From contig JACIXR010000002.1 of the NCBI GenBank assembly GCA_014360495.1, positions 228,039 through 292,038 of the forward strand: DNA of 64,000 bases, given 5' to 3'. The stretch comes from a bacterium (lineage in GTDB: Bacteria > Armatimonadota > JACIXR01). Shown one piece after another: positions 34,412 through 44,008 of this stretch; the stretch's first letter is position 1, and every line of letters starts with the position of its first letter. The notes under the pieces were generated by a model that saw only the letters and a list, made by a program, of their open reading frames with translations, made no database searches and was not told the DNA's origin. The position numbers and the translations under genes are program-made.

Positions 34412-36097
34412 CTGCTCTACGAGCTTTACATTAAGAATTTTGCTTTAATAAAGGATATGCGCATAAATTTCGGTGCGGGATTCAATGTCCTCACCGGCGA
34501 AACTGGCGCCGGCAAGTCAATTGTGATTGATGCCTTAAACTCCCTCGCAGGTGGTAAAATTGACCCCATTATGCTCTCTCAAGAAACCTTCCTTGAAGGA
34601 ACCTTTGATATATCCTCATCCCCGGGGATTAAATCCCTCTTGGAAGAGGCGGGACTTCCCTCCGAGGATTTCCTCATAATAAGCAGGGATTTCAGCGGTG
34701 GGAGGGGAATAGCAAGGGTTATGGGAAGGATAGTGCCTCTGCAATTCCTGAGCAGGTTAGGAGACCTTCTGTTAGATATCCACGGTCAACACGAGCATCA
34801 ATCACTCCTAAAGCAGCCTTATCATCTGGAACTCTTGGATAGTTGGGGGAGCGGAATAATTGAGCAGAGGAAGAAGGTAGGGGAACTCTTTTCTAAGCTA
34901 CAGAGGAGAAAGAGGGAATATGAGGAGATATCCGAGAGAATGAAGGAAAGGGAGAGGCTCCTTTCCCTTTACGAGTTTCAGCTCAAGGAGATAAACGAGG
35001 CTAAGCTCGTCCCCGGGGAGGAAGAGGAATTGAAAAAGGAAGCCCTTCTCCTCTCCAATGCGGAGAAAATCTATCAGAATCTCTCCTTTGCCTTCTCTTT
35101 ATTGAAGGGCAAGGAACCCTCGGTAGAGGATTTGCTCGGCAGGGTTGAGGTCCTCATTGAGGAAGTGGCTGGCTATGATGAGAGATTGAAAGAGCTTCTG
35201 GACTTGATGAGGGAGGCTTACTCCCTTATTGAAGAGGGGGCAACGATGCTTGGCTCCTATGTAAGCGATATAGAGTTCAATCCCCAAAGACTTGAGGAAG
35301 TTGAAAGCAGGCTCTATCTCATATCTCGCCTCAAGCAAAAATACGGAGGTAGCATTGAGGAGATACTGGCGTATAGGGATAAGATAGAACGGGAGATGCT
35401 TTCCCTCTCCGAAGGGGAAGAGAGGTTAGAGGGATTGAAGAGGGAGATAGAGGAATTAGAGGGCGAGTTGGAAAGGGAAGCGAAAAAATTATCCCAGATG
35501 AGAAGGGAATGTGCGAGCTATTTGGAGGAGATGGTTGTGAAACATCTGCGAGATTTGGGGATGGAGAAGGCGCGGTTTAAGGTCTCTATAAGCGAGAAAG
35601 AGATGGATAGCAAAGGGATGGATAGGGTGGAGTTCCTCTTCAGCGCAAATCCGGGTCAACCCCTGCTTCCTCTTCAGAGGATAGCCTCTGGCGGGGAACT
35701 CTCCCGCTTTATGCTTGCCGCTAAGAGCGCTCTGCGGGAAGCGGACCCAGTTCCAATCCTCGTCTTTGACGAAATAGACCAAGGAGTGGGCGGTGAAATG
35801 GGCTTTGTCTTGGGCGAGAAGTTGCGTCAGCTCAGCCGAGGAAGGCAAGTGATAGTCGTCACACATCTTCCTCAAATCGCTTGTTTCGCTGACTATCACT
35901 TTCTTGTGAAAAAGTTAGAGAGCACCCTACATACGGAGGTAAAGATAGAAAAACTAGACAGGGAAGGGAGGGTGGAGGAATTAACGAGGATGCTCGGAGG
36001 GAGCGAGTCCGCTCCCACTGCCTATCGCCACGCTGAGGAGCTACTAGAAAGATATGGGAGCAGCGAAGTTGGAGATAAAGGGCATAGCGAGAATTGA
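34412..36097 (+). CDS. recN: DNA repair protein RecN, probable CTG start
   Basis: RecN is an SMC-like ATPase acting in double-strand-break repair. Walker A GETGAGKS lies at about residues 29-36. Two coiled-coil arms are separated from the C-terminal head by typical FSANPGQP and ASGGELSR motifs, and Walker B VFDEIDQGVGG follows. The first ATG in frame (34457) would delete conserved N-terminal residues. The frame upstream reads LLYELYIKNFALIKD, a near-perfect RecN N-terminus, after a stop at 34406-34408, so CTG at 34412 is the only plausible start in frame. A one-base length error in the AAAA run would alternatively place a TTG (34405) in frame. Length from CTG is 561, as expected. Confidence 0.93.
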   Translation: MLYELYIKNFALIKDMRINFGAGFNVLTGETGAGKSIVIDALNSLAGGKIDPIMLSQETFLEGTFDISSSPGIKSLLEEAGLPSEDFLIISRDFSGGRGIARVMGRIVPLQFLSRLGDLLLDIHGQHEHQSLLKQPYHLELLDSWGSGIIEQRKKVGELFSKLQRRKREYEEISERMKERERLLSLYEFQLKEINEAKLVPGEEEELKKEALLLSNAEKIYQNLSFAFSLLKGKEPSVEDLLGRVEVLIEEVAGYDERLKELLDLMREAYSLIEEGATMLGSYVSDIEFNPQRLEEVESRLYLISRLKQKYGGSIEEILAYRDKIEREMLSLSEGEERLEGLKREIEELEGELEREAKKLSQMRRECASYLEEMVVKHLRDLGMEKARFKVSISEKEMDSKGMDRVEFLFSANPGQPLLPLQRIASGGELSRFMLAAKSALREADPVPILVFDEIDQGVGGEMGFVLGEKLRQLSRGRQVIVVTHLPQIACFADYHFLVKKLESTLHTEVKIEKLDREGRVEELTRMLGGSESAPTAYRHAEELLERYGSSEVGDKGHSEN

Positions 36098-37205
36098 CGC
36101 CAAGACGAAGAGATTGGTGCAGAGGTTGAGGAAGGGAGAGATAGCAGTCATAGACCATAAGGACATAGATACAACCTCTGCTCAGCTTCTACTGGAAAAA
36201 AGACCATCTGCCATTATCAACCTTTCCCCTTCCATTTCGGGAGAATATCCCTCCGAAGGCGCTCGCCTCCTACTAAAAAACTCCATTCCCATATTGGATT
36301 TGGAAGAAGGGAAATTGGATGGTGAGATAGAGGGGAAGAGGATAGAGATAAGGGGGAACGAAGTGTTGTTAGATGGTAGAGTGATTGGTAAAGGGAGATG
36401 GTTGAGTGAAGAGGAAGTTGAGGAGAAGATGGAGGAAGGGAGGAGGAGACTGGGAGCGCTTTTGGATGATTTCGTGCGAAATACCCTTGACTATCTAGAG
36501 AAGGAGAAAGATTTCTTCCTTCAGGATAGGCTTCCCTTCCCCGAGCTCAGAACGAGGATAGAGGGGAAAGAGGTCGTGGTCGTTGTGAGGGGAAGGAACT
36601 ACAAGGAGGATTTGGGAGCCTTGCGGCATTACATTGAGGATGTTAAGCCTATCCTTATAGGGGTTGATGGCGGGGCAGATGCCCTTTTAGAAATGGGTTA
36701 TAAACCCCATATAATCATTGGCGATATGGATAGCGTCTCCCCCTCCGCCCTTAAAAGCGGAGCGGAATTGATAGCTCACGCTTATCCTCAACCCGATAAG
36801 CCATCTCCAGGCGTAGAGAGATTGAGAAAAATGGGACTTCCTTTTCAAGTTATTTCATTCCCGGGGCTCAGCGAGGACCTTGCTCTTCTTCTCGCTTACG
36901 AGAAAGGAGCAAAGCTCATAGTGGTGGTTGGCGGACATTATGATTTATTGGATTTCCTCGAGAAGGGGAGAAGGGGAATGTCCAGCACTTTTCTAACTCG
37001 CCTGAAGGTAGGTTCACTTTTAGTGGACGCTAAGGGTGTAAGCAATCTTTATCGGAAAAAGCTGAAGCCAATTCATATCTTCCTGCTCGTCATCGCCGCC
37101 CTCATTCCCACATTTGTTCTCATCTTCATCTCCCCAGCAGTTAGGGATGTATTGAACCTTTTCTTCTTGAGATTATGGACATTCCTTCGCTCTTTAAAGC
37201 CTTAA
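36054..37205 (+). CDS. steA: SteA-like protein (TPK-fold, C-terminal membrane anchor)
   Basis: This 383-residue protein resembles SteA, the cytokinetic-ring protein described in Corynebacterium. It has an N-terminal GIARIDAKTKRLVQRLRKGE block, HKDIDTTSA, a thiamine pyrophosphokinase-like core with GVDGGADALLEMGY and GDMDSVS, and one membrane helix near residues 343-361. It overlaps recN by 44 bases if it starts at the ATG; a TTG at 36069 is an alternative. The nadK-recN-steA order is shared with Actinobacteria. The role in cell division is inferred from that family. Confidence 0.8.
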   Translation: MGAAKLEIKGIARIDAKTKRLVQRLRKGEIAVIDHKDIDTTSAQLLLEKRPSAIINLSPSISGEYPSEGARLLLKNSIPILDLEEGKLDGEIEGKRIEIRGNEVLLDGRVIGKGRWLSEEEVEEKMEEGRRRLGALLDDFVRNTLDYLEKEKDFFLQDRLPFPELRTRIEGKEVVVVVRGRNYKEDLGALRHYIEDVKPILIGVDGGADALLEMGYKPHIIIGDMDSVSPSALKSGAELIAHAYPQPDKPSPGVERLRKMGLPFQVISFPGLSEDLALLLAYEKGAKLIVVVGGHYDLLDFLEKGRRGMSSTFLTRLKVGSLLVDAKGVSNLYRKKLKPIHIFLLVIAALIPTFVLIFISPAVRDVLNLFFLRLWTFLRSLKP

Positions 37206-37283
37206 AATACAAAAGAAGGGCACGGGCATCCCAATTCATCCGTTCTCTTTCCATAATAAAAAATTGGAAAGAGGAAAACCAAA

Positions 37284-37312
37284 TTGATTGTTCCGCTCCA
37301 AAATCTTATAAT
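37284..37312 (+). promoter_or_regulatory. Promoter of the beta-glucosidase gene
   Basis: TTGATT (37284-37289) and TATAAT (37307-37312) are 17 bases apart. The leader includes AAGGAGGG before the ATG at 37337. Confidence 0.7.
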
Positions 37313-37336
37313 AAAACCAAGAAGGAGGGATAGATT

Positions 37337-38683
37337 ATGGCTAAGAAGTTAACTTTTCCACCCCAGTTTTATTGGGGAACCGCTACAGCCTCCTACCAGA
37401 TTGAGGGGGGCTGGAATGAGGATGGCAAGGGAGAATCAATCTGGGATACCTTCTCCCACACTCAGGGCAAGATAAGGGACGGCTCAACGGGAGATGTAGC
37501 CTGCGACCATTATCACCGCTGGAAGGAAGATGTCGCTCTGATGAAGGAGATAGGATGCAACGCATATAGGTTCTCCATCTCCTGGCCGCGGGTTATCCCC
37601 AAAGGGAAAGGGAAGGTCAACCCCTTGGGTCTTTCCTTCTACGACCGCTTAGTGGATGCCCTGTTGGAGTCTAATATAACCCCCTTCATAACCCTCTATC
37701 ACTGGGACCTCCCCCAAGCACTCCAAGATGAAGGAGGATGGGCTAATAGGGATACCGCTTATTATTTCGCGGAGTATGCGAGCGTTGTGGCTAATAAATT
37801 AGGGGATAGAGTAAAGCATTGGATAACCCACAACGAGCCCTGGGTAGTTGCCTGGATAGGATATGGCTGGGGTGAGCACGCCCCGGGGATAAAAAACGAG
37901 AAAGTAGCTACTCAAGTAGCCCATCATCTCCTCCTCTCCCATGGCTTGGCAGTGGAAGTATTGAGGGATATCTCTCCCGATTCCGAGGTCGGTATAACCC
38001 TCAACCTCTCCCCCATCCATCCAGCCAGCGATTCTGAAGAGGATAGGTTAGCAGCTTCCAGACAGGATGGCTTCCTCAATCGCTGGTTCTTGGACCCCGT
38101 CTTCCGTGGACATTATCCTCCCGATATACTTGAGCTCTATTCCGCTTATGCCCCCAAAGTTTCGCCAGGCGATATGGCGATTATCTCCCGTAGAATTGAT
38201 TTCCTGGGAATAAATTACTACTCTCGGGGAATCGTGAGATTCAATCCGAAGGCTGGTCCTCTGCAGGCAGAGGGAGTTGCTCCTGAGGGAGCGGAGTTCA
38301 CTGAGATGGGATGGGAGATTTATCCGCCGGGAATATATGAGATAATAAAGAGGGTTTGGGAAGATTATCAGCCGAAGAAGATTTACATAACCGAGAACGG
38401 GGCTGCTTTCGCCGACGAAATCGCTCCCGATGGAAGGGTTCACGACCCAAAGAGGATAGATTATCTGCGAGAGCATTTCATCCAAGCGCATAAGGCAATA
38501 GAGGAGGGTGCAAATCTCTGCGGATACTTCATCTGGACGCTTATGGATAATTTTGAATGGGCGCACGGCTTCACGAAGAGGTTCGGCATAGTTTACACCG
38601 ATTATCCAACCCAAAGAAGGATAATGAAGGATAGCGCCCTCTGGTATAAGAAGGTCATTGAGGAAAACGGCGTAAATATTTAA
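37337..38683 (+). CDS. GH1 beta-glucosidase
   Basis: A 448-residue cytoplasmic enzyme without signal peptide. Residues FYWGTATASYQIEGGWNEDG at the N-terminus, the acid/base Glu in THNEPW (about 165) and the nucleophile Glu in YITENG (about 352) are all present. GH1 enzymes hydrolyse terminal beta-linked glucose or galactose from disaccharides and oligosaccharides such as cellobiose. Length is normal. A strong promoter and ribosome site suggest high expression. The following small outer-membrane-type gene starts 16 bases after the stop and may be co-transcribed. Confidence 0.95.
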   Translation: MAKKLTFPPQFYWGTATASYQIEGGWNEDGKGESIWDTFSHTQGKIRDGSTGDVACDHYHRWKEDVALMKEIGCNAYRFSISWPRVIPKGKGKVNPLGLSFYDRLVDALLESNITPFITLYHWDLPQALQDEGGWANRDTAYYFAEYASVVANKLGDRVKHWITHNEPWVVAWIGYGWGEHAPGIKNEKVATQVAHHLLLSHGLAVEVLRDISPDSEVGITLNLSPIHPASDSEEDRLAASRQDGFLNRWFLDPVFRGHYPPDILELYSAYAPKVSPGDMAIISRRIDFLGINYYSRGIVRFNPKAGPLQAEGVAPEGAEFTEMGWEIYPPGIYEIIKRVWEDYQPKKIYITENGAAFADEIAPDGRVHDPKRIDYLREHFIQAHKAIEEGANLCGYFIWTLMDNFEWAHGFTKRFGIVYTDYPTQRRIMKDSALWYKKVIEENGVNI

Positions 38684-38699
38684 TTCAGAAGGTGAAAAA

Positions 38700-39242
38700 A
38701 TGAAAAGGATTGTCAATGTTTTGAGGGCTTTTGCCCTCCTCTCAATCTTTGTTTCTCTCCCGAATGCGAGGGCAGAGACGAGGGGCTTTAATTTCGGCTA
38801 TTTTTATCCCTCAAGCTCATCCGTGAGAGACCTTTACGGGAACGGCTGGCTGAATATTGGAGTTTCAATTCCCCTGAACACTTATGAAGCCTTCCGTGAA
38901 GAGAGATTTGAGTATATCAGCATTGATTATATTCACAACTCTCATAGCGGAGTGTATGAGGGCTTACCCTATAACGCTTATATAACCAACATTCCCCTTA
39001 TCTATAACACTCGCTATCGCACGTCTGGGAAGAACTTCTATTATGTTTATGGAATAGGTTTCAATTATCTCAAGGTCAAGGTGGAAATGGAAGGAGCAAG
39101 TGATAGCGATTCGGAGTTGGATATCGGAGGACAGCTTGCTTTCGGCTATGGAACGAAGAACTTCGCCCTTGAGCTTCGTTATATAGAGTTTGGGAGGACG
39201 GGCAACACCGGTATCGCCCTCAATCTCATCGGAAGATTCTAA
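38700..39242 (+). CDS. Small outer-membrane beta-barrel-like protein
   Basis: A 180-residue protein with a signal peptide (MKRIVNVLRAFALLSIF, cleavage near ARAE). The rest shows alternating aromatic/polar strands (GFNFGYFYP, YYVYGIGFNYLKVKV, FALELRYIEFG) and ends in Phe, as expected of an outer-membrane barrel of eight strands or so. It supports a diderm envelope. No specific family is recognised. The ATG follows GGTGAAAAA. It may be expressed with the beta-glucosidase. Confidence 0.65.
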   Translation: MKRIVNVLRAFALLSIFVSLPNARAETRGFNFGYFYPSSSSVRDLYGNGWLNIGVSIPLNTYEAFREERFEYISIDYIHNSHSGVYEGLPYNAYITNIPLIYNTRYRTSGKNFYYVYGIGFNYLKVKVEMEGASDSDSELDIGGQLAFGYGTKNFALELRYIEFGRTGNTGIALNLIGRF

Positions 39243-39297
39243 CAATTTCCCCTCATTGCGAGAGCTCTCATCAGGGAGGGGTAGAAATCTCCACCAC

Positions 39298-39340
39298 TCT
39301 GTCATTGCGAGGCTTTCCGAAGGAAAGCCGTGGCAATCTT
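39298..39340. repeat. Dispersed palindromic repeat
   Basis: TCTGTCATTGCGAGGCTTTC followed by CGAAGGAAAGCCGTGGCAATCT, with a palindromic GGCTTTCCGAAGGAAAGCC centre. It is a short unit of the same family as elsewhere and is followed by TTTTTTCTACC, so it could also act as a terminator. Confidence 0.75.
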
Positions 39341-39378
39341 TTTTCTACCCCTTATTTTCAGTATCCCCTACAAAATTC

Positions 39379-39407
39379 TTGACCTCTCTTATCTATGGAA
39401 ATATAAT
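39379..39407 (+). promoter_or_regulatory. Promoter of the porGDAB operon
   Basis: TTGACC (39379-39384) and TATAAT (39402-39407) are exactly 17 bases apart. The ATG at 39468 follows AAGGAGGCG. This is one of the best promoter matches in the window. Confidence 0.7.
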
Positions 39408-39467
39408 TTTATGTTGTTTTGTGCGTAAGAAACGATAAACAGCTTCTTGATAAGGAGGCGAAGTATT

Positions 39468-40046
39468 ATGCAGGATATGTTGGAGATTCGCTGGCATGCC
39501 CGAGGAGGGCAAGGCGCCAAAACAGCCGCCCTTCTCCTCGCAGAATCTCTTATGGGTGAAGGCACATATGTGCAAGCCTTCCCTGAATATGGTCCGGAAA
39601 GGATGGGTGCTCCCATGCGGTCCTACGACCGCATTTCCTCCAAGCCGATAAGGCTCCATACTTCAATAAAAAACCCCGATGTCATCATCATCTTAGACCC
39701 CTCTCTGCTCGCCGACCCCTCAACACTTGACGGCTTAAAAGAAGACGGCATCATCCTCGCCAACACCGCGGAAGACCCTAAAACAGTGAGGGAGAAATAC
39801 AATATAAAGGGCAGGAAAATCTATACCCTCAACGCTTCCCAGCTCGCACAAGAAGAGTTGAAGAGGGATTTGGCGAGCGTTCCCATGCTCGGAGCCCTTA
39901 TCAGAGTAACGGGATTGGTCAGCTTGGAGGAATTCCTCAGCCACATTAGGAAGGAACTGGAGCGCAAGTTTGCCCATCGTCCAGAGGTTATAGAGGCGAA
40001 CTTAAAGCTCTATCAGAGAGCATATCAGGAGGTGAAAGGCGAATGA
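39468..40046 (+). CDS. porG: 2-oxoacid:ferredoxin oxidoreductase, gamma subunit
   Basis: A 192-residue subunit with [14 protein letters not shown] at the N-terminus and [11 protein letters not shown], both typical of the gamma subunit of pyruvate-type ferredoxin oxidoreductases. The four-subunit enzyme oxidatively decarboxylates pyruvate (or another 2-oxoacid) to the acyl-CoA, passing electrons to ferredoxin. The start at 39468 is set by AAGGAGGCG. The stop overlaps the delta-subunit start (ATGA). The four-gene arrangement is common in thermophiles and anaerobes. The substrate (pyruvate versus 2-oxoisovalerate) is not certain. Confidence 0.9.
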   Translation: MQDMLEIRWHARGGQGAKTAALLLAESLMGEGTYVQAFPEYGPERMGAPMRSYDRISSKPIRLHTSIKNPDVIIILDPSLLADPSTLDGLKEDGIILANTAEDPKTVREKYNIKGRKIYTLNASQLAQEELKRDLASVPMLGALIRVTGLVSLEEFLSHIRKELERKFAHRPEVIEANLKLYQRAYQEVKGE

Positions 40047-40351
40047 AGTTGACTGATAGACTACACGGCTGGAAGGAACTCCCAATAGGGGGAATCATCC
40101 CCGAGGGAGGAACTTCCAAGGCTTATAAGACCGGCACTTGGCGAACGGGCAAGAAGCCGGTTTGGCATCCGGAGAGATGCATTCAGTGTCTATTCTGTTG
40201 GATTTACTGCCCCGATGACGCCATTTTCGTTACGGAAGATGGCAAGAGGGCTGATTTCAATTACGATTACTGTAAGGGCTGTGGGATTTGTGCCCGGGAG
40301 TGTCCCGCCAAGCCCGAGAAGGCTATTGAGATGGTAGACGAGACGAGGTGA
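40043..40351 (+). CDS. porD: 2-oxoacid:ferredoxin oxidoreductase, delta (ferredoxin) subunit
   Basis: This 102-residue protein has two 4Fe-4S cluster motifs, [11 protein letters not shown] and [11 protein letters not shown] followed by Pro. It would transfer electrons from the catalytic alpha/beta subunits to external ferredoxin. The length is typical. It overlaps porG by four bases and lies just before porA. Confidence 0.93.
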   Translation: MKLTDRLHGWKELPIGGIIPEGGTSKAYKTGTWRTGKKPVWHPERCIQCLFCWIYCPDDAIFVTEDGKRADFNYDYCKGCGICARECPAKPEKAIEMVDETR

Positions 40352-40356
40352 GGAAG

Positions 40357-41544
40357 ATGGTAGAGAAAACGAAACAGCTGATGGCTTTAACGGGAAACGA
40401 GGCAGCCGCTTACGCGATGAAGCAAATCAATCCCGATGTAGTCGCCGCCTACCCAATCACACCCCAGACAGAGCTTATGCAGACATTCGCCCAATATGTA
40501 GCGGATGGCTTGGTTGACACGGAGCTCGTTGCTGTGGAAAGCGAGCATTCCGCGATGTCAGCCTGTGTGGGTGCGGCGGCTGCGGGAGCAAGAACTATGA
40601 CCGCTACATCCTCTCAAGGGCTTGCCCTTATGTGGGAGGTCCTATATATCGCCTCCGGGCTTCGCCTCCCCATAGTGATGTGTGTAATAAACAGGGCTCT
40701 TTCCGCTCCAATCAACATCCACGGAGACCATTCCGACGCTATGGGAGCGAGGGATTCGGGCTGGATACAGCTCTGGTCGGAGAACGCTCAGGAGGTTTAT
40801 GACAATGTTCTTCAGGCGGTAAGGATTGCTGAAGAGGTCTTCCTTCCCGTAATGGTTAACTACGATGGTTTCATCATCTCTCATGGAGTTGAGGTAGTTG
40901 AGACCTTCAGCGACGATATAGTGAAAGCTTTCGTTGGGGAAAGGAAAAGCCCCTATAAATTGCTGGATGTTGACCATCCCATAACTGTTGGGGCTTTGGA
41001 TTTGCAGGATTATTATATGGAGCATAAAAGGGCACAAGCGGAGGCGATGAGAACAGCTATGCCCACAATTTTGAAGGTCGCTGAGGAGTTCGCCGAGATT
41101 TCTGGTAGGAAATATGGGGCGATAGAGAAATACAGCCTTGATGATGCGGAATTGGCGGTTGTTGCTATAGGTTCAAGCTGTGGAACCGCTAAGGACGCGA
41201 TTGATGAGCTAAGGGAAGAAGGGATAAAAGCGGGGCTCTTGAAGATTAGGGTCTTTCGCCCCTTCCCTTGGGATGAAATAAAGTCAGCCCTTGCGGGGAA
41301 GAAGGCGATAGCGGTTATGGATAGGGCGGAGGGGATGTCCGCCGTCGGCGGTCCCGTCTTCCATGAGATTCGCTCCTGCCTCTACGACCTCCCTCAGCGT
41401 CCTCCCGTTGTCAACTACATTTATGGATTGGGAGGAAGGGATGTTGATGTTGAGGATATCAAGAAGGTCTTCCGAGACCTCCTGCCCATCGCTGAGGCAG
41501 GTAAGGTAGAGGATTTCTATCGCTATCTGGGAGTAAGAGAGTAA
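40357..41544 (+). CDS. porA: 2-oxoacid:ferredoxin oxidoreductase, alpha subunit
   Basis: This 395-residue subunit has TGNEAAAYAMKQINPDVVAA and YPITPQTE near the N-terminus, ATSSQGLALMWE, then IHGDHSDAMGARDSGW, all characteristic of PorA. It forms the pyrimidine-binding part of the thiamine diphosphate site with the beta subunit. The ATG at 40357 is preferred over an upstream GTG (40348) that overlaps the porD stop. Fifteen bases or less separate the genes, so this is one operon. Confidence 0.93.
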   Translation: MVEKTKQLMALTGNEAAAYAMKQINPDVVAAYPITPQTELMQTFAQYVADGLVDTELVAVESEHSAMSACVGAAAAGARTMTATSSQGLALMWEVLYIASGLRLPIVMCVINRALSAPINIHGDHSDAMGARDSGWIQLWSENAQEVYDNVLQAVRIAEEVFLPVMVNYDGFIISHGVEVVETFSDDIVKAFVGERKSPYKLLDVDHPITVGALDLQDYYMEHKRAQAEAMRTAMPTILKVAEEFAEISGRKYGAIEKYSLDDAELAVVAIGSSCGTAKDAIDELREEGIKAGLLKIRVFRPFPWDEIKSALAGKKAIAVMDRAEGMSAVGGPVFHEIRSCLYDLPQRPPVVNYIYGLGGRDVDVEDIKKVFRDLLPIAEAGKVEDFYRYLGVRE

Positions 41545-41558
41545 AGGAGGAAGAGAAA

Positions 41559-42482
41559 ATGGCAAGATTGAGAGATTTAGCTAAGAAACCATCTCCCCTA
41601 ACATCCGGACATAGAGCTTGTTCTGGCTGTGCTCTTCCCCAGGTTGCCAGGCAGGTTCTATTGGCAGCGGATACGCCCGTGGTCGTAGTCGTCGCTACGG
41701 GATGTATGGAAGTGACCACCACCATCTTCCCCTACACCGCTTGGAATGTCCCCTGGATGCACTGCGCATTTGAGAACGCCGCTTCAACTCTTTCGGGAAT
41801 TGAAGCAGCTTATAAGGCGCTAAAGAGGAGAGGAGTAATAGATAGAGAGATTCGTTTCATAGCCTTTGGAGGGGATGGCGGGACTTACGATATCGGGCTT
41901 CAGGCGCTATCGGGTGCATTGGAGAGAGGACATAGGCTTCTCTATGTCTGTTATGATAACCAGGCATATATGAACACAGGTGTTCAGCGTTCGGGAGCTA
42001 CTCCCCTCTATGCTCACACTACAACGAGCCCAGCGGGTAGTGTCATCCCCGGCAAACTCCAATGGAGGAAGGATTTAACCGAGATAGTGGTCGCCCATGA
42101 TATACCCTATGTGGCGCAGAGCACTCCCGCTCATTGGAACGATTTGATAACGAAAGTGCAGAAAGCTTTGGCAGTTGATGGACCTTCGTTTATAAATGTC
42201 CTCCAACCCTGCAGGTTGGGATGGACATTTGAGGCTGATATGGCGATTGAGTTGGCAAGGTTGGCTGCTGATACCTGCATTTGGCCGTTATACGAAGTGG
42301 TGAATGGGGAGTATAGGTTGACATATCGTCCCAGGGAGAAGAAGCCTGTGGAGGAGTGGTTGAAGTTGCAAAGGAGGTTCAGGCATCTATTCACGGAGAA
42401 GAATCGTCATCTGATAGATGAGATACAGGCTGAAGTAGATAGGCGGTGGGAGCGTTTATTGAAGAAGTGCGGTTTGGCGTAG
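41559..42482 (+). CDS. porB: 2-oxoacid:ferredoxin oxidoreductase, beta subunit
   Basis: This 307-residue subunit carries the thiamine diphosphate/magnesium motif GGDGGTYDIG and NQAYMNTGVQRSGATP. It has Cys ligands for the proximal 4Fe-4S cluster, with SGCALPQ near residue 22. It completes the porGDAB set. A strong hairpin (42513-42540) ends the operon. With no pyruvate dehydrogenase visible in the window, this may be the main route from pyruvate to acetyl-CoA, although other genes lie outside it. Confidence 0.94.
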   Translation: MARLRDLAKKPSPLTSGHRACSGCALPQVARQVLLAADTPVVVVVATGCMEVTTTIFPYTAWNVPWMHCAFENAASTLSGIEAAYKALKRRGVIDREIRFIAFGGDGGTYDIGLQALSGALERGHRLLYVCYDNQAYMNTGVQRSGATPLYAHTTTSPAGSVIPGKLQWRKDLTEIVVAHDIPYVAQSTPAHWNDLITKVQKALAVDGPSFINVLQPCRLGWTFEADMAIELARLAADTCIWPLYEVVNGEYRLTYRPREKKPVEEWLKLQRRFRHLFTEKNRHLIDEIQAEVDRRWERLLKKCGLA

Positions 42483-42512
42483 GGGATATTAAGGAGATAA
42501 GAAAATAAATAG

Positions 42513-42540
42513 TGGGGCGGGAGGCTAAGCCTCCCGCCCC
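42513..42540. terminator. Bidirectional terminator between porB and prepilin-like gene 2
   Basis: A perfect 12-bp stem GGGGCGGGAGGC with a TAA loop is followed by CCTATTTTAG on the forward strand and ACTATTTATTTTC on the reverse. It sits between two convergent genes and can serve both. Confidence 0.8.
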
Positions 42541-42560
42541 CCTATTTTAGATATTTAAAT

Positions 42561-43349
42561 CTACGGCCACCATTGATTTCCCCAATGGTCAAACCATGTA
42601 TCCGTTCTATTTTTGTTGCGGGGGTCGAATAATCTTCCACAATTGTTTGCTATAACATCCCACTTCATCCATTTGGCGTGTCCGTCGGCAAAGACAATTA
42701 TTTCTCCCTCAGTGTGGCGAGTGTGTTTACTAACAGAGCGATGCTGAGGGTCTGCCATATGATTAGACCACATAGCATTTGCAAAGACAACTCTTGCTCC
42801 ACCGCAGCCGCTAAAAAAATATGAATCGGCAAAAGCGGCTGTATTGGCTGGCTCCACTACCTCTGCCATGTTAACAGGTTTCCCTGTCCATTGGCAGCCA
42901 AGATTTGGCATTAAAGCTTCATTGTAAGCTACGGAAATATAGTGTCCTGTGAATTCAACCGGGAACCGCCAAGGCCAGTCATACCAACCGGAGGCATTGC
43001 CGATTTGGAGAAGGTTAGGTATCCTGTCTTGTATCGCTTCAGAAGGGCAGTCCCATACCGCTGCGTTTTTGATATAGGGATGAAGCTTGCCTTGAGGGTG
43101 GTCGGTTGGGCTTCCCACGCCTGGAGCATTACAGGATGTGCAATATGGGAAAGTTTCATCCCAATCCTGAAGATACATCATCAATCCCATCCCTATTTGC
43201 TTCATATTTGAGAGGCAAGCTGTTTTGCGAGCTTGCTCACGGGCGCGGCTGAAAACTGGAAAGAGTATGGCAGCGAGAATAGCAATGATAGCTATGACGA
43301 CCAACAATTCGATCAATGTAAAACCTCTCCTTTGTTTATTCGTTAACAT
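42561..43349 (-). CDS. DUF1559 prepilin-like protein 2
   Basis: This 262-residue protein has prepilin signal [16 protein letters not shown] (cleavage after Gly9), [23 protein letters not shown] and a C-terminal FADGHAKWM region. It is a paralogue of the product at 26622; the first 65 residues are almost identical and the remainder is diverged in sequence and spacing. Such families usually have many members per genome. The ATG follows AAAGGAGGCGAT, in a leader that resembles the one of its paralogue. Confidence 0.88.
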   Translation of the reverse strand: MLTNKQRRGFTLIELLVVIAIIAILAAILFPVFSRAREQARKTACLSNMKQIGMGLMMYLQDWDETFPYCTSCNAPGVGSPTDHPQGKLHPYIKNAAVWDCPSEAIQDRIPNLLQIGNASGWYDWPWRFPVEFTGHYISVAYNEALMPNLGCQWTGKPVNMAEVVEPANTAAFADSYFFSGCGGARVVFANAMWSNHMADPQHRSVSKHTRHTEGEIIVFADGHAKWMKWDVIANNCGRLFDPRNKNRTDTWFDHWGNQWWP

Positions 43350-43365
43350 TTTTTAAATCGCCTCC

Positions 43366-43520
43366 TTTTATTTTTGAAATTCTGTATTTTGCCCCCAATC
43401 CTTATTTTCCGGGCATTCCGGCGGGGGAGAAGCGGGGGCAAAAACTCCTCCCCCCTTTCTAAACACTTGCTTGACACCACCTCTTCTCGTCTACCCTCAT
43501 AAAGGTAGGTACTATAAACC
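43366..43520 (-). promoter_or_regulatory. Structured 5' leader of prepilin-like gene 2
   Basis: On the reverse strand TTTTGCCCCC pairs with GGGGGCAAAA over ten bases. This encloses CGCCGG-AATGC-CCGG and AAGGATTGGG, the same parts and order as the leader at 26543-26594. The stem bases differ between the copies while pairing is kept. A small hairpin CTACC...GGTAG lies upstream near 43485-43507. The role is unknown. Confidence 0.5.
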
Positions 43521-44008
43521 TTTGAGTGAGATGTGACTCCTTCAAAGAGAGAGTTAATCCATCGGATAGGGAAAGAGAGAAGTTATCTCTTCCATTCATA
43601 CGAGCGATTTTCACAAAATAAAAAGGATATCCATAAACAATTGCGGCGCATGGGATATAGTTTATCAAAGTCAAGAACGCGGTCAATAAAAATGAATAAA
43701 AAGACCTGGTTTTGCAAATGCGATATTTGAGTCGGGAGCGTAACGAAGCAAACTCTTTTACAATTCATGGCTTCCCTAATGGAAGTCCACTCAAGAGAGA
43801 AAGCTGAACACTAAATTATCTATACAAAGACAATTTTTATTCAAAATGGATTCGCCACCCTCATCGCTATGGGTGTCTTAGGCAAGTTATAGGTTCATAT
43901 TATAACCGACCGAAATGATAATTAACTTTTAAAATCTTTAAAATATTAACCTTGGGTACGAGAGCCATATCCCAATTTCTCCTGGCACCTTACATTCCGT
44001 ATCCCGTT
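43521..44008. other. Spacer without recognised gene
   Basis: This stretch has a more A+T-rich look than its surroundings and lacks long frames. Short frames at 43533-43730 and its complement have no protein-like pattern. It contains no clear dispersed repeat unit. I see nothing functional beyond possible upstream control of prepilin-like gene 2. Confidence 0.4.

Noticed and set aside
43533..43730. Small frames in the A+T-rich spacer after prepilin-like gene 2
   Set aside because: No ribosome site, no protein-like pattern and no promoter; overlapping frames on both strands are about as long.
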